From positions 186,001-250,000 of the forward strand of contig JAUHWL010000002.1 of NCBI GenBank assembly GCA_030424545.1: a stretch of DNA of 64,000 nucleotides, given 5' to 3'. Under the pieces are notes generated by a model. It did not search any database, was not told the DNA's origin, and was given only the letters and a program-made list of their open reading frames with translations. This DNA comes from Bacteroidia bacterium (GTDB lineage Bacteria; Bacteroidota; Bacteroidia; Flavobacteriales; Schleiferiaceae). Within the stretch, counting starts at the first letter, position 1. Each line of letters starts with the position of its first letter. The position numbers and the translations under genes were made by a program. Positions 1 through 10,400 of this stretch are shown here, piece after piece.

Positions 1-1
1 G

Positions 2-1699
2 CTTTTGTCTGGTTATAATAAAATTACCGGAAGCAAACCTATTTTAGTGGGACAATTTTCAAACGGAACTACATTTGATAACGTAACTTCTGATCCATTC
101 TTTTTATTAGTACCGCCAACAGATCAGTTTTTGGCCAGTTACGTTGTGAATACAGGTACTCCAAATATTCCTATTAATTATATCAATATAGTTTCTCCAA
201 ACGCGGGAACAGGATCTGTGCTAGTTGACGGACTTCCTGTTGCGCCAGGTTTGTGGACTCCAATTCCTGGAACAACTTTTTCTGGAGCTCAGGTTACAGT
301 ATCTGCTGGTCAGCATAGCGTTGCCAGTTCATTGCCTTTAGGCGTTTTTGTTTATGGATTTGGTAATGCAGATTCCTACGGCTATTTAGGCGGCCAGTCA
401 TTCTCGCCAGTAGCAACGGTAGATTCATTAAAATTAGATTTGGTACAAGTAGCCACTTACCAAGCACAAGAAAAATGCTTGCAAGCAAAAGTGTTAGATC
501 AGAATAATGATCCAGTAGTGGGAGTAAAAGTAGATTTCGACATATTTGGAGGAAACACAACAAATGGATTTGGATTTACAGACGCAAGTGGTGTAATTGT
601 ATTTTGCTACAATGTATGCGAAGCAGGAACAGACACGATAGTTGCCTCCATAGCGGCCCTTACAGATACCGCTACTGTAGTAGTGTTGCCAACAACGCTA
701 TCAACAATACCCACTAACGCAAATGTAAACCAAGGAGCACAACACTGTGTAACAGCAACAGTAAAAGACGGTTCTAATATAGCCGTACCAGCCGCTGTTG
801 TTAGCTTTACAGTAATTGGGGCAAACAGTGCTAACGGTACAGTAAATACAGATGCAGCAGGTAATTCTATATTCTGCTACACAGCAACCAATGCCGGAAA
901 AGATACCATTATTGTGTCTGCAGGTTGTTTAGATGGTAACGTAGATACAGTTTATGCAATGGTATCAGCCGGAGGCAATCAGTGTAATTTTAGCACAACC
1001 ATTACGCCTTACGGAGTAGCTGCAGCTTACGCCAATGCGGGAGCCAACGATGCAAGCGCATACTATTGGGGCTTATCATTCTTTAAATCATTCCACGTAG
1101 CAGTATCAGGTGGAGTTGCACCCTACTCATACTTGTGGAGTTCAACAGACGGAACAGTGAAATCAAAAACCAAATCAAAAGGACGTTTAGGTTACCCAAC
1201 CCAAAGCTGCTGGATGATTGTAGAAATAACGGATGCCAATGGAGATGTGTGTAAAGATTCAGTATGGGTTCCATTTATAGACATTACATGTAACCAGCCA
1301 TTTTTATGGTACTATGAGTTGTGTAACAATGTAACCAACACAACGGTATGTGTAGCCGGAACACGCAACATGAGAGATTCTATAAACACAGGGAATTACA
1401 CATTTGGTCCATGCGCTGTGCCAAAAGCCGGTGAAAACTTTAATGCCGCGAGTTTCCAAGTATATCCAAATCCTACAGATAAATATGTAACACTTTCTTA
1501 TGCAAACACCCAAGCCCAAGAATCTACCTTACAAATAGTAGATGTAAACGGAAGAGTTGTCTTGCAGAAAAAAGTACAAATGGGAGAGGGCCAATTCAAT
1601 CAAAAAATTGATGTGAGTGGATTGATCTCAGGAATATACTACATACAACTACAGACAAACAGCGAGATAAAAGTTGAGAAAATTCAGATTATGCATTAA
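2..1699 (+). CDS. T9SS surface protein, IgGFc-binding-like head (5' partial)
   Basis: The open frame runs in from the left edge, so the signal peptide and most of the head are missing. The first ~120 visible residues match the end of the IgGFc-binding-like N-terminal domain of the neighbouring 854-residue protein (about two thirds identical by eye). Two Ig-like Big_1-type repeats follow (about residues 145-320), then a Cys-rich module with YYWGLS, KGRL and TRNM motifs, and a type A T9SS sorting domain beginning at YPNPT and ending in KIQIMH. The protein should be exported by Sec, moved across the outer membrane by the T9SS and attached to the surface. From base 371 to just past the stop it is identical to the downstream paralogue. 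The ligand is unknown; the IgGFc name describes the fold, not proven IgG binding. Confidence 0.85.
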   Translation, partial: LLSGYNKITGSKPILVGQFSNGTTFDNVTSDPFFLLVPPTDQFLASYVVNTGTPNIPINYINIVSPNAGTGSVLVDGLPVAPGLWTPIPGTTFSGAQVTVSAGQHSVASSLPLGVFVYGFGNADSYGYLGGQSFSPVATVDSLKLDLVQVATYQAQEKCLQAKVLDQNNDPVVGVKVDFDIFGGNTTNGFGFTDASGVIVFCYNVCEAGTDTIVASIAALTDTATVVVLPTTLSTIPTNANVNQGAQHCVTATVKDGSNIAVPAAVVSFTVIGANSANGTVNTDAAGNSIFCYTATNAGKDTIIVSAGCLDGNVDTVYAMVSAGGNQCNFSTTITPYGVAAAYANAGANDASAYYWGLSFFKSFHVAVSGGVAPYSYLWSSTDGTVKSKTKSKGRLGYPTQSCWMIVEITDANGDVCKDSVWVPFIDITCNQPFLWYYELCNNVTNTTVCVAGTRNMRDSINTGNYTFGPCAVPKAGENFNAASFQVYPNPTDKYVTLSYANTQAQESTLQIVDVNGRVVLQKKVQMGEGQFNQKIDVSGLISGIYYIQLQTNSEIKVEKIQIMH

Positions 1700-1700
1700 T
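371..1700 (+). repeat. 1,330-bp direct repeat, copy 1
   Basis: This segment is identical to 3604-4933 when the two are read side by side, with no mismatch found. It covers the last ~442 codons, the stop codon and one further base. Immediately upstream the two genes differ at many positions, and immediately downstream they differ again, so both borders are sharp. Confidence 0.93.
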
Positions 1701-1721
1701 CAGAATAAATAAACAAACGTG

Positions 1722-1752
1722 AAAGCCGCCCCAATTTTGGGCGGCTTTTTTT
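1722..1752 (+). terminator. Rho-independent terminator after first adhesin
   Basis: A GC-rich stem (AAAGCCGCCC pairing with GGGCGGCTTT, AATTTT loop region) is followed by a T run. It lies 22 bases past the stop codon and separates this gene from the next transcription unit. The rest of 1753-1966 is AT-rich with no recognisable gene. Confidence 0.9.
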
Positions 1753-1966
1753 GTGAACGTTTACATTTTAATAGGAAATCTCATTAAATAGATTTTGTAT
1801 AAACTACAATATTTAATTGTAGGAATAATCTTGCGTATAAAAAAAATGTGTAATATTGGATTCCTTTAAAAAGGACTACGCACATTACTCAAAATTGATT
1901 AATTCAGTTTTGTTGAAGGAATAAAAGTTCGTGAAAATTTAATCAAACAAAAAAAAATGTATTACC

Positions 1967-2368
1967 ATGAAACTAAACAGGTGGGTTCCGAAGCTATTCT
2001 TGGGGCTCTTTTTTTCTGCCCTTTTATTTAGCTCATTTACAATTGATAAAGAAAAAGAAGAATGGACTTTTCTGAAGGAAGAAGCAAATGTAAAGGCATT
2101 TGTTAAAACGGACGACTGTAATGGAAGTTCTGTTTTTATTTTCAAATTTAAGAATGAATCAAAAAAACCATTGTCTCTAAACGTAATTATGGAGGTTGTT
2201 GACGAACCAACTTTTGGGCCGATTACAAGGTCTGTTTTATTAACAGGCAACGAGTTTATTCAAGGAGATTGTGATATGGAGCAAAAGTTCATATTACCAA
2301 ACAATTTGGATTCTGATAAAGATTTATCAGAAAGAATTAAAATAAGTATCAAACTAAAAACAAACTAA
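1967..2368 (+). CDS. small secreted protein of unknown function
   Basis: A 133-residue protein with a basic N-terminus and a hydrophobic stretch at about residues 8-26 that looks like a signal peptide. The mature part contains alternating hydrophobic residues suggesting a beta-sandwich, and two cysteines (CNG near residue 52 and CDM near residue 102). I do not recognise the family. Its stop codon overlaps the start of the 854-residue adhesin in a TAATG arrangement, so the two are probably translated together. A role in folding, export or anchoring of the adhesin is possible, but it is inferred only from this coupling. Confidence 0.7.
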   Translation: MKLNRWVPKLFLGLFFSALLFSSFTIDKEKEEWTFLKEEANVKAFVKTDDCNGSSVFIFKFKNESKKPLSLNVIMEVVDEPTFGPITRSVLLTGNEFIQGDCDMEQKFILPNNLDSDKDLSERIKISIKLKTN

Positions 2369-4932
2369 TGATGAAAAAATTACTTTTATTACTCACAATA
2401 TTTGCATTTGTATTAAGTACATCTGCACAGGATAGTAAGGGAGATGATTTCTGGTTAATGTTTCCAGAAAACAATTCCTCTTCAACACAACCAACACTTT
2501 ATTTAACGAGTGATGTCAACACATCTGGGACTGTTTCAATCCCTGGCATTCCTTGGAGTCAGAATTTCAATATAGTAGCAGGTACTATTACTACTGTTAA
2601 TTGCCCTTCTGGAACATCGATGTCAAGTGTTGATCTTGTTACAAATCAAGGTATTCACGTTGTTGCCAATGATGAAATTACGGTTTATGGGTTTAGCATT
2701 CAGCAATATACAACTGATGCGCTATTGGCTTTCCCAACAGATGCCATTGGGAAAGAATACACCATTATGGGATATAAAAACGTGAATTTCTCTTGGAATG
2801 GAACAAACATCGGTGTAGTTGCAGCAGAAAGCGGAACAACTACATTGACTATTACGCCAGCAGCAACAGTTGGAGCAAGAACGGCAGGAGTTCCTTACAA
2901 TATCGTATTAACTCAAGGCCAAACATATATGCTAAGAAACATGTCTGGAACCTCTGATTTAACAGGAACACATATTTCTGCAGACAAAAATGTAGCCGTT
3001 TTTGGAGGTAATAGATGTGCAAATGTTCCTAGTAGCGGAACGCTTTATTGTGATTACTTAATAGAGCAAATTCCACCTAATTCATCATGGGGGCAAGAAT
3101 TTGCCACTGTACCATTGGCTACTAGATTAAATGGAGATACTTATCGTTTCCTTGCACAGCAAAATGCAACTGTTGTAAAAGTAAATGGTGTAACGGTAGC
3201 AACTTTAAATACAGGTGAGTATTTTGAAGATCAATATTCGGGATACAATAGAGTAACAGCAAACAAGCCTATTTTAGTAGGACAATTTTCAAATGGAGGT
3301 ACTTGGGATAACGTAGCCAACGCAGATCCGTTTTTCTTATTGGTACCACCAACAGATCAATACTTAACAGATTATGTTGTAAATACAGGTACGGCTAACA
3401 TCGGGGTAAACTTTATTAATATCATTTCACTTACTTCTCAAGTATCAAGTGTTATGGTAGATGGTCTGCCAATAGCTCCAGGTTCGTGGACACCCATACC
3501 TGGAACTAATCTTTCGGGGGCTCAAATTAGCACAACCGTGGGTCAGCATTCAGTTTCAAGTGCATTTCCAATTGGCGTGTTTATTTATGGCTTTGGAATT
3601 GATGATTCCTACGGCTATTTAGGCGGCCAGTCATTCTCGCCAGTAGCAACGGTAGATTCATTAAAATTAGATTTGGTACAAGTAGCCACTTACCAAGCAC
3701 AAGAAAAATGCTTGCAAGCAAAAGTGTTAGATCAGAATAATGATCCAGTAGTGGGAGTAAAAGTAGATTTCGACATATTTGGAGGAAACACAACAAATGG
3801 ATTTGGATTTACAGACGCAAGTGGTGTAATTGTATTTTGCTACAATGTATGCGAAGCAGGAACAGACACGATAGTTGCCTCCATAGCGGCCCTTACAGAT
3901 ACCGCTACTGTAGTAGTGTTGCCAACAACGCTATCAACAATACCCACTAACGCAAATGTAAACCAAGGAGCACAACACTGTGTAACAGCAACAGTAAAAG
4001 ACGGTTCTAATATAGCCGTACCAGCCGCTGTTGTTAGCTTTACAGTAATTGGGGCAAACAGTGCTAACGGTACAGTAAATACAGATGCAGCAGGTAATTC
4101 TATATTCTGCTACACAGCAACCAATGCCGGAAAAGATACCATTATTGTGTCTGCAGGTTGTTTAGATGGTAACGTAGATACAGTTTATGCAATGGTATCA
4201 GCCGGAGGCAATCAGTGTAATTTTAGCACAACCATTACGCCTTACGGAGTAGCTGCAGCTTACGCCAATGCGGGAGCCAACGATGCAAGCGCATACTATT
4301 GGGGCTTATCATTCTTTAAATCATTCCACGTAGCAGTATCAGGTGGAGTTGCACCCTACTCATACTTGTGGAGTTCAACAGACGGAACAGTGAAATCAAA
4401 AACCAAATCAAAAGGACGTTTAGGTTACCCAACCCAAAGCTGCTGGATGATTGTAGAAATAACGGATGCCAATGGAGATGTGTGTAAAGATTCAGTATGG
4501 GTTCCATTTATAGACATTACATGTAACCAGCCATTTTTATGGTACTATGAGTTGTGTAACAATGTAACCAACACAACGGTATGTGTAGCCGGAACACGCA
4601 ACATGAGAGATTCTATAAACACAGGGAATTACACATTTGGTCCATGCGCTGTGCCAAAAGCCGGTGAAAACTTTAATGCCGCGAGTTTCCAAGTATATCC
4701 AAATCCTACAGATAAATATGTAACACTTTCTTATGCAAACACCCAAGCCCAAGAATCTACCTTACAAATAGTAGATGTAAACGGAAGAGTTGTCTTGCAG
4801 AAAAAAGTACAAATGGGAGAGGGCCAATTCAATCAAAAAATTGATGTGAGTGGATTGATCTCAGGAATATACTACATACAACTACAGACAAACAGCGAGA
4901 TAAAAGTTGAGAAAATTCAGATTATGCATTAA
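2368..4932 (+). CDS. T9SS surface protein with IgGFc-binding-like head and Big_1-type repeats
   Basis: An 854-residue secreted protein. Residues 1-21 form a signal peptide ending in STSAQ. Residues ~25-410 match the IgGFc-binding-protein N-terminal family (GDDFWLMFP start, repeated FPTDAIG and PFFLLVPPTDQ motifs). Residues ~430-515 and ~516-605 are two Big_1-like Ig folds with paired cysteines. A PYSYLWSS stretch and a Cys-rich module follow (~610-765). The last ~80 residues are a type A T9SS sorting domain (YPNPT, VDVNGR, GIYYIQL). The ATG overlaps the preceding stop, and a second ATG follows directly. Residues from about 413 onward are identical to the gene at the left edge, while the head is diverged, giving two heads on one tail. 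Likely an adhesin or matrix protein; the ligand is unknown. Confidence 0.88.
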   Translation: MMKKLLLLLTIFAFVLSTSAQDSKGDDFWLMFPENNSSSTQPTLYLTSDVNTSGTVSIPGIPWSQNFNIVAGTITTVNCPSGTSMSSVDLVTNQGIHVVANDEITVYGFSIQQYTTDALLAFPTDAIGKEYTIMGYKNVNFSWNGTNIGVVAAESGTTTLTITPAATVGARTAGVPYNIVLTQGQTYMLRNMSGTSDLTGTHISADKNVAVFGGNRCANVPSSGTLYCDYLIEQIPPNSSWGQEFATVPLATRLNGDTYRFLAQQNATVVKVNGVTVATLNTGEYFEDQYSGYNRVTANKPILVGQFSNGGTWDNVANADPFFLLVPPTDQYLTDYVVNTGTANIGVNFINIISLTSQVSSVMVDGLPIAPGSWTPIPGTNLSGAQISTTVGQHSVSSAFPIGVFIYGFGIDDSYGYLGGQSFSPVATVDSLKLDLVQVATYQAQEKCLQAKVLDQNNDPVVGVKVDFDIFGGNTTNGFGFTDASGVIVFCYNVCEAGTDTIVASIAALTDTATVVVLPTTLSTIPTNANVNQGAQHCVTATVKDGSNIAVPAAVVSFTVIGANSANGTVNTDAAGNSIFCYTATNAGKDTIIVSAGCLDGNVDTVYAMVSAGGNQCNFSTTITPYGVAAAYANAGANDASAYYWGLSFFKSFHVAVSGGVAPYSYLWSSTDGTVKSKTKSKGRLGYPTQSCWMIVEITDANGDVCKDSVWVPFIDITCNQPFLWYYELCNNVTNTTVCVAGTRNMRDSINTGNYTFGPCAVPKAGENFNAASFQVYPNPTDKYVTLSYANTQAQESTLQIVDVNGRVVLQKKVQMGEGQFNQKIDVSGLISGIYYIQLQTNSEIKVEKIQIMH

Positions 4933-4933
4933 T
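3604..4933 (+). repeat. 1,330-bp direct repeat, copy 2
   Basis: This is the second copy of the block at 371-1700, at a constant offset of 3,233 bases. Identity begins inside the coding frame at GATTCCTACGG and ends one base after the stop codon. Confidence 0.93.
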
Positions 4934-4957
4934 AATATTGCAGATTAAACTTAAGCG

Positions 4958-4986
4958 AAAGCCCCACCAAATTGGTGGGGCTTTTT
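4958..4986 (+). terminator. Rho-independent terminator after second adhesin
   Basis: The stem AAAGCCCCACC pairs with GGTGGGGCTTT across an AAATT loop and is followed by T residues. Its sequence differs from the terminator of the first copy, so the duplicated block stops before it. Bases 4987-5230 are AT-rich and hold no gene that I can see. Confidence 0.9.
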
Positions 4987-5230
4987 AGTTTGTAAAATTT
5001 TTCAAAACATGATATACGCATATAAGTACTCAGAAAAACACTACAAAATAGCTCTAATCATTTTGTAGTATTTTTCTGTATATTTAACAACGAAATTTTC
5101 TTTACCCGTATTAGATTCAATCAACATCAACTGGATTTACATTTAAAATATTACGTTTAAATAATGCTTTTGTTTTGATTACAGCTAACTTGTAAAGTGA
5201 ATTATTATTTAACCAAAAATTTAAAATGTT

Positions 5231-7333
5231 ATGAAAAAAATTATTCAAGTAACGCTATTATCGTTGTTAACGGTAATTTTCTTTAAAGCCGAGGCTTCGC
5301 ATCTTATGGGCGGGCAGATTACCTACACATGGGTAAGCGGAAATACATATACAATAACAGGTACGTTGTACAGAGACTGCGCTGGTGTTTCTATGCCATC
5401 CTCGATGTATATTGCTATTGCTGGAGCCGCTTCTCCTACTAGTGTAACACTTCCTAGGATATCACTTACCGATGTTTCAATACTTTGTCCGGGGCAAGTT
5501 TCAAGATGTAGTGGTGGAACAGAACCTGGAATTCAAGAGGGTATATTTCAAGCCAATGTAACGCTGCCTACAGCTGCTCTTTATACATTTTCTTGGTCTG
5601 ATTGCTGCCGTAATGGTGCAATTTCTACTCTTAATCCTAGTACCATGTATTTGTCTGCACAGTTAAATACTCTTGCTGCACCAGGAAACTCATCTCCAGA
5701 TTTTCTTAACCGTCCCATTGGAGATTACTGTACAGGTAACCCAACTTCACTTAGCCCAAATGGAGCAGATGCCAATGGCGATGTTATCGTGTATTCACTT
5801 GTAGATGCTCGAGTAAGTGCCACTTCTTCTGTAAGCTATTATCCCGGTTTTAGTGGTCTTAATCCATTAACTTCCTCTACCCCAATTGTCATAAACCCAA
5901 ATACCGGTGTTATTTCTTTTACACCAAGTTCGCCTTCGCAAGTGGCGGTTATGGCCTTTAGAGCAGAAGAGTATAGAGTAATTAATAACGTTAGTACAAA
6001 AATTGGTGAGGTTTACAGAGACATCCAAGTGAGAATTGGAAGCTGCGGTGGCAATGCTGCACCTGTGCTTTCAGCTGTACCTAATGCTATTGTGCAAGTA
6101 GGTCAGAATTATTGCGTAAATATTAATGCAACGGATGGACCAACTCAAAACATTACTCTTTCTGCAGTTTCATCTATTATTCCTCCTGCTACGTTCAATA
6201 TAACAAGTTCAGGACCTGGGTTTACAAACTCAACGTTTTGTTTTACTCCTACGGCAGTTCATCAGGGAAATACTTATACAGTTTCTGTAAATGCGCAGGA
6301 TGATGTGTGCGATTCTGTAACTACATCTGTTCGTACTTGGAATATTACAGTGCCTGCAGCAGTTTGTAATGTTTCAATTAGTTCTTCATCAACAAATGAA
6401 ACATGTGGATTGTCTGACGGAACAGCAACTGCCAACCTGGTTGGTGGAACAGCACCTTATGTATATTCATGGACGGGACCTGGTGGTTACACATCTTTTT
6501 CAGGACCAACAATTACTGGTTTAGCTTCAGGTACATATAATGTTAACATTAGCGATGCCGGTAATTGCGCAGAAACAGCCAGTATCATTGTTGGTGATAA
6601 TTGCGGAAATGCATGTGCCACAACCAACACATTCACTCCAATGATGACATCTGGTCTTTATGCTGGCGCTGGAGCAAATGATCCTGAAACTTACTATTGG
6701 GGGTTATCTACAGGTTTTATAAAAGCCAATCCAGCAGGTGGAAGTGGTTCTTATAGCTACAGCTGGTCTAACAGCGCGGGCTATATGATGAAAGGAGTAA
6801 GCAATATGAAAGGACGTTTATGGTACCCAACGGGTCCAACTTGGGTAAAAGTGGCTATTACAGATCTTGTTGCTGGATGTACCATTGAAGATTCGGTTTA
6901 CATTGATTGGGTGGATTTTACCTGTAACCAACCAGACATTTGGTTCTACGAAATGTGTAATACGGTAACAAACTCAACGGTTTGTATTGCTAGCACACGC
7001 AACATGAAAGACTCTGTAAAAACAGGAAACTATATGTTTGGCCCATGTGTTACTCCTAAAATAAGTGCAATTGCACAAAGCGAATTAGGAGTAAACATAT
7101 TCCCAAATCCTAACAACGGAGAATTTACATACATTGTTATGGGAGATGATGACGCTGTATATAACACAGAAGTTTTAGACTTAAACGGAAGAATTTTATT
7201 CTCAGAATCGTTTACAAGTACATCAACCTTGACATCTCGTGAAATCTCGTTACAAGGATTTGCAGCAGGTTTCTACATGATTAAAGTATCTAGTAACAAT
7301 ACAAGTACAGTAGAAAGAATTATTATTCAATAA
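5231..7333 (+). CDS. T9SS surface protein with SprB-like repeat
   Basis: A 700-residue secreted protein. The signal peptide covers residues 1-22 and ends at KAEA. The long N-terminal part (EASHLMGG start, many Thr/Ser/Asn, paired cysteines) resembles large Bacteroidota surface proteins with cadherin-like folds. About residues 380-455 resemble a SprB-type repeat (GTAPYVYSW, GLASGTYNV, DAGNCA). Residues ~460-610 carry a diverged copy of the Cys-rich module of the two upstream adhesins, with YYWGLS, KGRL, YPT, CNQP and TRNM conserved. The C-terminus is a type A T9SS sorting domain (FPNPNNG, LDLNGR, GFYMIKV). It has its own terminator. Probably a cell-surface structural protein or adhesin; the target is unknown. 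Confidence 0.85.
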   Translation: MKKIIQVTLLSLLTVIFFKAEASHLMGGQITYTWVSGNTYTITGTLYRDCAGVSMPSSMYIAIAGAASPTSVTLPRISLTDVSILCPGQVSRCSGGTEPGIQEGIFQANVTLPTAALYTFSWSDCCRNGAISTLNPSTMYLSAQLNTLAAPGNSSPDFLNRPIGDYCTGNPTSLSPNGADANGDVIVYSLVDARVSATSSVSYYPGFSGLNPLTSSTPIVINPNTGVISFTPSSPSQVAVMAFRAEEYRVINNVSTKIGEVYRDIQVRIGSCGGNAAPVLSAVPNAIVQVGQNYCVNINATDGPTQNITLSAVSSIIPPATFNITSSGPGFTNSTFCFTPTAVHQGNTYTVSVNAQDDVCDSVTTSVRTWNITVPAAVCNVSISSSSTNETCGLSDGTATANLVGGTAPYVYSWTGPGGYTSFSGPTITGLASGTYNVNISDAGNCAETASIIVGDNCGNACATTNTFTPMMTSGLYAGAGANDPETYYWGLSTGFIKANPAGGSGSYSYSWSNSAGYMMKGVSNMKGRLWYPTGPTWVKVAITDLVAGCTIEDSVYIDWVDFTCNQPDIWFYEMCNTVTNSTVCIASTRNMKDSVKTGNYMFGPCVTPKISAIAQSELGVNIFPNPNNGEFTYIVMGDDDAVYNTEVLDLNGRILFSESFTSTSTLTSREISLQGFAAGFYMIKVSSNNTSTVERIIIQ

Positions 7334-7356
7334 GCGCTTTCATCTAGATTAATTAG

Positions 7357-7389
7357 AAAACCCCGCCCTTTGGTGGGGTTTTCTTTTTT
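7357..7389 (+). terminator. Rho-independent terminator
   Basis: AAAACCCCGCC pairs with GGTGGGGTTTT (one G-U wobble) and is followed by a T-rich run. A TTG-initiated extension of the downstream mutase frame would begin inside this hairpin, which argues against that start. Confidence 0.9.
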
Positions 7390-7410
7390 AGGAAAAACGT
7401 CATTTCCAAT

Positions 7411-7418
7411 TATCTTTG
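7411..7418 (+). promoter_or_regulatory. candidate -7 box of the mutase gene
   Basis: TATCTTTG matches the Bacteroidota -7 consensus TAnnTTTG exactly and lies 26 bases before the chosen ATG. No clear TTG was seen at the usual -33 distance, so this is a motif call only. Confidence 0.5.
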
Positions 7419-7444
7419 CAATCCTTGAAAAAAACGCTATAAAT

Positions 7445-10400
7445 ATGCAGAATCCTACACCATATATCCCCAAAAATAAAGTTAGAATTGTAACTGCAGC
7501 TAGTTTGTTTGATGGCCATGATGCCGCCATTAACATTATGCGCAGAATTATTCAGGCCACAGGCTGCGAAGTTATTCACCTTGGGCACGATAGAAGTGTA
7601 GAAGAAGTTGTAAACTGCGCTATACAAGAAGATGCCAATGCCATTGCTATGACCAGCTATCAAGGTGGTCATACCGAGTATCTAAAATACATGCGCGATT
7701 TATTGGTAGAAAAAGGAGCAGGGCACATCAAGATTTTTGCCGGTGGCGGAGGAACAATTCTGCCCGAAGAAATTGCCGAATTACACGCTTACGGCATTAC
7801 TAAAATTTATCATCCAGACGATGGCCGCTCAATGGGCTTGCAAGGAATGATCAATGATTTGGTGATGCAAAGCGATTACCCCATTGGGAAAGATGATCAA
7901 ATTGACATCAAAAAACTGAAGCCAGAAAACACCTTAGACTTGGCGCGTGCCATTTCTATTGCTGAAAATTACCACGAAGAGCGAGCCGAAAAGTTGGGCG
8001 AAGTGCACAAATTGGCAGCCGATGTTGCTGTACCAGTTCTCGGAATTACCGGAACAGGTGGCGCGGGTAAATCATCTTTGGTAGATGAATTGGTGCGTAG
8101 ATTTTTAATTGATTTTACCGATAAGAAAATGGCCGTTGTATCGGTAGATCCGAGCAAACGCAAAACCGGTGGTGCGCTTTTGGGCGATCGCATCCGCATG
8201 AATGCCATAAAAAACGACCGCGTGTATATGCGCAGTTTGGCCACCCGCCAAAGTAACCTTGCGCTTAGCGCACACGTAAAAGATGCCATTGCCATTTTAA
8301 AAGTTGCTGGTTTCGATTTAATCATTTTAGAAACTTCGGGCATTGGCCAAAGCGATACCGAAATTCTTGACCATAGCGATGTAAGTTTATATGTGATGAC
8401 GCCCGAATACGGGGCCGCCACACAGTTGGAAAAAATTGATATGCTCGATTTTGCCGACCTCATCGCCCTAAATAAATTTGATAAGCGCGGTGCGCTAGAT
8501 GCCATTCGCGATGTAAAAAAACAATACCAGCGCAACCACAATTTGTGGGATGCAAAGCCAGAAGACATGCCTGTTTTTGGCACCATTGCCAGTCAGTTTA
8601 ACGATCCTGGCATGAACCAATTGTATAAGTCTATTATGGATACGTTGGTAGAAAAAGCGGGTTCTACGTTGAAAAGCGATTTCCATATTTCGGATGAAAT
8701 GAGCGAAAAAATCTTCATCATTCCGCCACAACGCACCCGTTATCTAAGCGAAATTAGTGAAGGCATTCGCACGTTTGATGAATGGACAAACAACCAAGCA
8801 GAGATTGCAGATAAGTTGTATGCCATAGACAAAACAATAAATACAGTGAGCGAAGCCGAACTGAAAAAAGTTTTGTTGGCCGAGTTTGATCGCGTAAAAT
8901 TAGATCTCGACCCGCGCAACTGGCTCATGATTGAGCAGTGGCCAACCGAGGCAAAACGCTACCACGATGAGTTCTATAAATTTAAAGTACGCGACAAAGA
9001 AATTAAGATTAAAACCCATACAGAAAGCTTAAGCCACAGCCAAGTGCCCAAAGTTTCTACACCAAAATACAGAAGCTGGGGCGATATTTTACGTTGGTTG
9101 TTGCAAGAAAATGTGCCCGGAAGTTTTCCTTATACGGCCGGAATTTATCCGTTTAAGCGCGAAGGCGAAGACCCAACCCGCATGTTTGCTGGCGAAGGCG
9201 GACCCGAGCGTACCAACAGACGTTTCCATTACGTGAGTTTGGGCATGCCCGCCAAGCGACTTTCTACCGCTTTTGACAGCGTTACATTGTACGGAAATGA
9301 CCCTGATCATCGTCCGGATATTTACGGGAAAGTAGGGAATAGCGGGGTAAGCATTTGTTGTTTAGACGATGCTAAAAAACTGTATTCTGGTTTCCACTTA
9401 ACCGACCCAAAAACTTCGGTTTCGATGACCATTAACGGCCCGGCACCCATGCTGCTTGGCTTTTTTATGAATGCCGCCATCGACCAAGAATGTGAAATTT
9501 ACATCCGCGAAAACGGTTTAGAAGCAGAAGTAGAAAAAGTTTTAAAAGCTAAGTGGGAAGACAACGGCCTTAAACGCCCCATGTACCAAGGCAATTTGCC
9601 CGAAGGAAATGACGGATTAGGATTGATGTTACTCGGCACAACAGGCGATAAAGTTTTGCCTGCCGATGTGTACGCACAAATTAAAGCACGCACCTTGGCC
9701 AGCGTTCGCGGAACTGTGCAAGCCGATATTTTAAAAGAAGATCAAGCGCAAAACACCTGCATTTTTAGTACCGAGTTTGCCTTGCGTTTAATGGGCGATG
9801 TGCAGAGTTATTTCATCGACCAAAATGTGCGTAATTTCTACTCGGTTTCTATCAGTGGTTACCACATTGCCGAAGCCGGTGCCAACCCCATTACGCAACT
9901 TGCATTTACTTTGGCCAACGGCTTTACGTACGTAGAATATTACTTGAGCCGCGGCATGGACATCAACAAGTTTGCGCCAAACTTGAGTTTCTTCTTTAGC
10001 AACGGAATTGATCCTGAATATGCCGTGATTGGCCGTGTGGCACGCAGAATTTGGGCCAAAGCCATGAAGCAAAAATATGGTGCCGATGCCCGAAGCCAGA
10101 TGTTGAAGTACCACATTCAAACCAGCGGTCGTAGTTTACACGCGCAAGAAATAGATTTTAACGACATCCGCACAAGTTTGCAAGCATTGTACGCGATTTA
10201 CGATAACTGCAACAGTTTGCACACCAACGCATATGACGAGGCCATTACCACGCCAACCGAAGAAAGCGTGCGCAGAGCAATGGCCATTCAGCTCATCATC
10301 AACAAAGAATTGGGCTTGGCGAAAAATGAAAACCCATTACAAGGTTCGTTCATTATTGAAGAATTAACCGACTTAGTAGAAGAAGCTGTGTTGATTGAAT

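Noticed and set aside
1-4933. assembly error creating the identical 1,330-bp block
   Set aside because: It cannot be excluded from sequence alone, but different heads, different terminators and a coupled upstream gene specific to copy 2 argue for two real genes.
7370-7444. 25-codon N-terminal extension of the mutase from a TTG start
   Set aside because: The TTG lies inside the terminator hairpin of the previous gene and upstream of an exact -7 promoter box; the ATG at 7445 gives the normal family start.
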